A stretch of DNA of 9,839 nucleotides from a bacterium (GTDB lineage Bacteria; JAUVQV01; DATDCY01): the NCBI GenBank assembly GCA_036524115.1, contig DATDCY010000047.1, positions 1 to 9,839 on the forward strand. The letters are read 5' to 3'. The first letter of the stretch is position 1. The number at the start of each line of letters is the position of its first letter. A program made the translations under genes and the position numbers. This document shows positions 7,727 through 9,839 of the stretch, one piece after another. A model generated the notes under the pieces. That model had not been told where the DNA came from. It saw only the letters and a program-made list of their open reading frames with translations, and did no database searches.

Positions 7727-8602
7727 ATGCCCGAAACCACCGATTGCAGCGCGCCCCTCTGGCGCCTCATCGACTCCGGCCCCGGGGACGGCGCCTGGAA
7801 CCTCGCGCTCGACGAGGCGATCTTCCGCTGCGTGCGGGAGCGGCGCAGCCCGCCCACGCTGCGTCTGTACGCGTGGGACGCACCGGCGCTCTCGCTCGGC
7901 TACGCCCAGGACGCCGCTCGCGAGGTGGACCTGGCGGCGTGCAGGGCGCGGGGCATCGCGGTCTTGCGCCGCCCGAGCGGCGGCCGTGCGGTGCTGCACG
8001 ACCGCGAGGTGACCTACAGCGTGGCCGTGCCGGCCGGGGAGGCCGGCTTCGGCTCGGGCCTCGACGAGGCGTACCGTGCCGTGGCGGCCGGGCTGCTCGC
8101 CGGCTTGCGGCTCCTCGGCGTCGATGCCGCGCTCGCCCTCCGGGCGCCCACCGGGGCCCGGCCGCTCCGGCACCCCGGGTGTTTTGCGTCGGCGTCGCGC
8201 CACGAGATCGTCGCGGGAGGACGCAAGATCGTCGGCAGCGCACAGCGCAGGAGCGGCGGCGCGTTTCTCCAGCACGGCTCGATCCTTGTCGAGGGGCACG
8301 CCGAGGCGCTGGGGCGGCTCCTGCTCTCGCCGCAGCGGATGGAGGGCGCCGCCGTGATGACGGGTCTTCGCGACCTGCTGCAGCCGTGCCCCGGCTACCC
8401 CGAAGTCTCGGCCGCCGTGGCCGAAGGGTGCGCCGCCGCGTGGGGCGCGCGGCTGGTCCGCGGCGCGCCGTCCGCCGACGAAATGGAAATTGCCCGCGAA
8501 CTCGAAGGCGAGGTGCGGCGCGTTGACAAGGCCCGGACGCCGGGCCTACCATGCGCGGGTATTCCCAGCAGGTCGCTGAGGATGCAGGAGGACGCGTACT
8601 GA
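7727..8602 (+). CDS. LipM/LplA-family lipoyl or octanoyl protein transferase
   Basis: The 291-residue protein belongs to the biotin/lipoate ligase superfamily, which attaches octanoyl or lipoyl groups to carrier lysines. Visible motifs are NLALDEAIF (25-33), LSLGYAQD (55-62), the acyl-binding RRPSGGRAVLHDREVTYSV (81-99), and GCFASASRHEIVAGGRKIVG (151-170) followed by SAQRR and FLQHGSI. Lys167 matches the conserved ligase lysine. Cys152 sits where the Bacillus LipM/LipL acyltransferases keep their catalytic cysteine, which favours octanoyltransferase (ACP to GcvH) over an ATP-dependent lipoate ligase. The gcvH gene upstream supports a role in acylating GcvH. GGGAGG at 7711-7716 is ten bases before the ATG at 7727; an earlier ATG at 7719 is out of frame. 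The C terminus is odd: after ELEGEV (about 263) the family's usual Lys-Tyr/Trp ending is replaced by a ~28-residue tail that overlaps a promoter. Confidence 0.85.
   Translation: MPETTDCSAPLWRLIDSGPGDGAWNLALDEAIFRCVRERRSPPTLRLYAWDAPALSLGYAQDAAREVDLAACRARGIAVLRRPSGGRAVLHDREVTYSVAVPAGEAGFGSGLDEAYRAVAAGLLAGLRLLGVDAALALRAPTGARPLRHPGCFASASRHEIVAGGRKIVGSAQRRSGGAFLQHGSILVEGHAEALGRLLLSPQRMEGAAVMTGLRDLLQPCPGYPEVSAAVAEGCAAAWGARLVRGAPSADEMEIARELEGEVRRVDKARTPGLPCAGIPSRSLRMQEDAY
8523..8552 (+). promoter_or_regulatory. Promoter with a perfect inverted repeat in its spacer, upstream of the TPR gene
   Basis: A perfect TTGACA (8523-8528) is followed after 18 bases by TACCAT (8547-8552, 4/6 match to the -10). 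The spacer holds a perfect 7-bp inverted repeat, GGCCCGG-ACG-CCGGGCC (8530-8546), exactly between the two boxes, a common place for a repressor operator. It lies inside the 3' end of the LipM-like gene and would give a leader of about 135 bases before the TPR gene. Confidence 0.55.
8530..8546. repeat. Perfect 7-bp inverted repeat between -35 and -10 boxes
   Basis: GGCCCGG and CCGGGCC flank an ACG centre. There is no T-run after it, so it is not a terminator for the LipM-like gene, and its placement suggests an operator. In DNA of this GC content, short G/C palindromes also arise by chance. Confidence 0.45.
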
Positions 8603-8694
8603 TCGCGAAGTGCACGCGCGGAACGACGTGCGTGCGCGGGGGGTTCCCTGCGCGCGGAGCGGCGCGGTGCGCCCTGTGACCGGCTAGGAGCGAC
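8553..8694 (+). other. Probable untranslated leader of the TPR gene
   Basis: After the promoter comes the last ~50 bases of the LipM-like gene and a 92-base gap with no recognisable gene. It contains loose GC-rich inverted repeats such as GCACGC (8612-8617) and GCGTGC (8630-8635), so it could fold. No known riboswitch class is recognised. A TAGGAG at 8685-8690 is the ribosome site for the TPR gene. Confidence 0.35.
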
Positions 8695-9839
8695 ATGGCG
8701 GCCGACAAGCGGACCCTGCAGCGCGACGTCCTCAAGCTGACCCAGGCGGGCAAGCTCGACAAGGCCGTCGAGGCTTATCGCGCGATCATCAAGCTCGACC
8801 CCAAGGACCCCCAGGTCCGCAACAACCTCGGCGACCTGCTCGCGAAGCTCGGCAAGAAGAAGGACGCCATCGCCGAGTACCAAGAGGGGTCGGCCCTCTA
8901 CGAGAAGGACGGCTTCGGCCCGCGCGCCATCGCGCTCACGCAGAAGGCCGTCAGGCTCGACCCCGAGCAGCCGGCGGTGCTGCTGAAGCTCGGCGATCTC
9001 TACGCGGCGCAGAAGCTGCGCGTCGAGGCGCGCGCGATCTTCGTGCAGCTCGCGGAGCGCCACGAGAAGCGCCATGAGGTCGCCGCCGCGCTCGAGATGT
9101 TCCGGCGGATCGCCGACCTCGACCCCGAGAACCTCCCCGTGCGCGTCAAGCTCGCCGGGATGTTCGAGAAGCAGAGGCTGGCGGAGAAGGCCTCCGACGA
9201 GTATGTCCGCGCCGCCAAGGGCTACGCGGCCCGCAAGGAGCGGGATCCGGCGGCGCAGCTGCTCGTGCGCGCCTTCAAGCTCTTCCCGGCGAACCTCGAG
9301 GCCCGGCGGCTGCTCGCGGACGTCTACGCGCAGCGGCAGGAGTGGTCCGTCGTCGTCGGGCTGCTCGAGACGCCGGTCGCGCGCGGGGTGTCGGACGCCG
9401 CGATGACGGTGCTCTACGCGGACGCGCTGACGCGGGTCAACCACGCGCGGGAGGCGGCGGCGCTGCTCGAGAAGCTCCAGGCGGCCGACCCCAACTCCGT
9501 GCCGGTGAACCTCGTCCTCGGCCGCGCGTACCTCAAGGCGGGCGAGGTCGAGAAGGGCGGGGCGGCCCTCAACCGCTGCGTCGGGGCGCACATCGCGGAG
9601 AACCGCCTCGACCTCGCGGGGACGCTGCTGCTGGAGCTGGCCGCGGCGGCCCCGGAGGACGACCGGGTGCAGCAGCGGATCATAGAGGTCGCGCAGAAGC
9701 GCGGCGACGCCGCGGCGGCCGCCGACGGGTACCTGAGGCTCGCCGCGATCTACGAGAAGAAGGGCCTGGCACGGAACGCCGTCGGCGCCCTGGAGCGATT
9801 CCTCGAGAGCCGGCCGGGCGACGCTGCGGCGTCCGCGCA
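8695..9839 (+). CDS. Tetratricopeptide-repeat protein, 3' end beyond window
   Basis: The frame is open from ATG 8695 to the right edge (381 full codons) with AGGAG four bases before the ATG. There is no signal peptide or membrane segment in this part, so it is probably cytoplasmic. The sequence is built of helical TPR hairpins. The clearest are around residues 9-36 (AGKLDKAVEAYRAIIKLDP), 40-70, 76-91 (RAIALTQKAVRLDPEQP), 94-121, 128-145 (AALEMFRRIADLDPENLPV), 252-298 and 345-376 (YLRLAAIYEKKGLARNAVGA). The opening pattern, a repeat with the consensus KLDPKDPQVRNNLGDLLAKL followed by a YEKDGF..RAIALTQKAV step, resembles long TPR scaffold proteins I recall from deltaproteobacteria and myxobacteria. 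TPRs mediate protein-protein contacts, and the partner cannot be read from this sequence. Composition matches accC and gcvH, so it is native to the right-hand genome. Confidence 0.9.
   Translation, partial: MAADKRTLQRDVLKLTQAGKLDKAVEAYRAIIKLDPKDPQVRNNLGDLLAKLGKKKDAIAEYQEGSALYEKDGFGPRAIALTQKAVRLDPEQPAVLLKLGDLYAAQKLRVEARAIFVQLAERHEKRHEVAAALEMFRRIADLDPENLPVRVKLAGMFEKQRLAEKASDEYVRAAKGYAARKERDPAAQLLVRAFKLFPANLEARRLLADVYAQRQEWSVVVGLLETPVARGVSDAAMTVLYADALTRVNHAREAAALLEKLQAADPNSVPVNLVLGRAYLKAGEVEKGGAALNRCVGAHIAENRLDLAGTLLLELAAAAPEDDRVQQRIIEVAQKRGDAAAAADGYLRLAAIYEKKGLARNAVGALERFLESRPGDAAASA

Noticed and set aside
8551-8679. 42-codon plus-strand frame starting MRGYSQQVAEDAGGR
   Set aside because: Its ATG overlaps the -10 box of the promoter, it has no Shine-Dalgarno, and most of it overlaps the LipM-like gene end and the leader. 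It shows no recognisable features.
8395-9591. 398-codon open frame on the minus strand
   Set aside because: It is antisense to the TPR gene and the end of the LipM-like gene. The plus-strand frame shows real TPR motifs and a ribosome site.

Overview
The window is high-GC DNA (roughly 70% or more over most of its length) from a Gram-negative-like bacterium. Every complete gene reads left to right. The gene set is split accB/accC, ThiE, a single GcvH, a LipM-type acyltransferase, a large secreted surface protein and a TPR protein. This fits a poorly characterised deltaproteobacterial-type lineage (Desulfobacterota, Myxococcota or similar), but the assignment is inferred from gene style and codon use and is not proven. 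The first ~450 bases look different. GC is about 55% over 61-300 (hand count), and they carry the start of a leftward gene whose protein resembles, from memory, a verrucomicrobial conserved family. This foreign-looking block meets an accB that lacks its N-terminal part, so the left edge may be a recombination junction or an assembly chimera.

Layout: (1) 1-242, leftward partial gene; 243-446, no gene found. (2) 447-2815, accB (5'-truncated), accC and thiE, tightly packed, with thiE overlapping the accC stop. thiE carries an 82-bp imperfect palindrome read in frame near its N terminus. (3) 2830-3282, a plausible promoter and gcvH. (4) 3279-7698, a promoter overlapping the gcvH stop, then a 1417-residue secreted protein. 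It has nine Kre9/KNH-type Ig-like domains of two alternating types, two cadherin-like domains, one He_PIG-type domain and a concanavalin-like C-terminal domain, and it ends at a strong intrinsic terminator. (5) 7727-8602, a LipM/LplA-family gene with a LipM-like cysteine. (6) 8523-8552, a good promoter with a perfect inverted repeat in its spacer, inside the 3' end of the previous gene, then a long leader and a TPR gene that runs off the right edge.

How the genes work together: accB and accC make the biotin-dependent carboxylase half of acetyl-CoA carboxylase. ThiE makes thiamine phosphate. GcvH is a lipoyl carrier and the LipM-like enzyme is a good candidate to acylate it. Much of the window is therefore cofactor and swinging-arm metabolism, with a large extracellular protein gene set between gcvH and its likely modifying enzyme. 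I did not find a defence system, CRISPR array, tRNA or rRNA. The items most worth a second look are the palindromic insertion inside thiE, the alternating two-type domain array and the left-edge junction.
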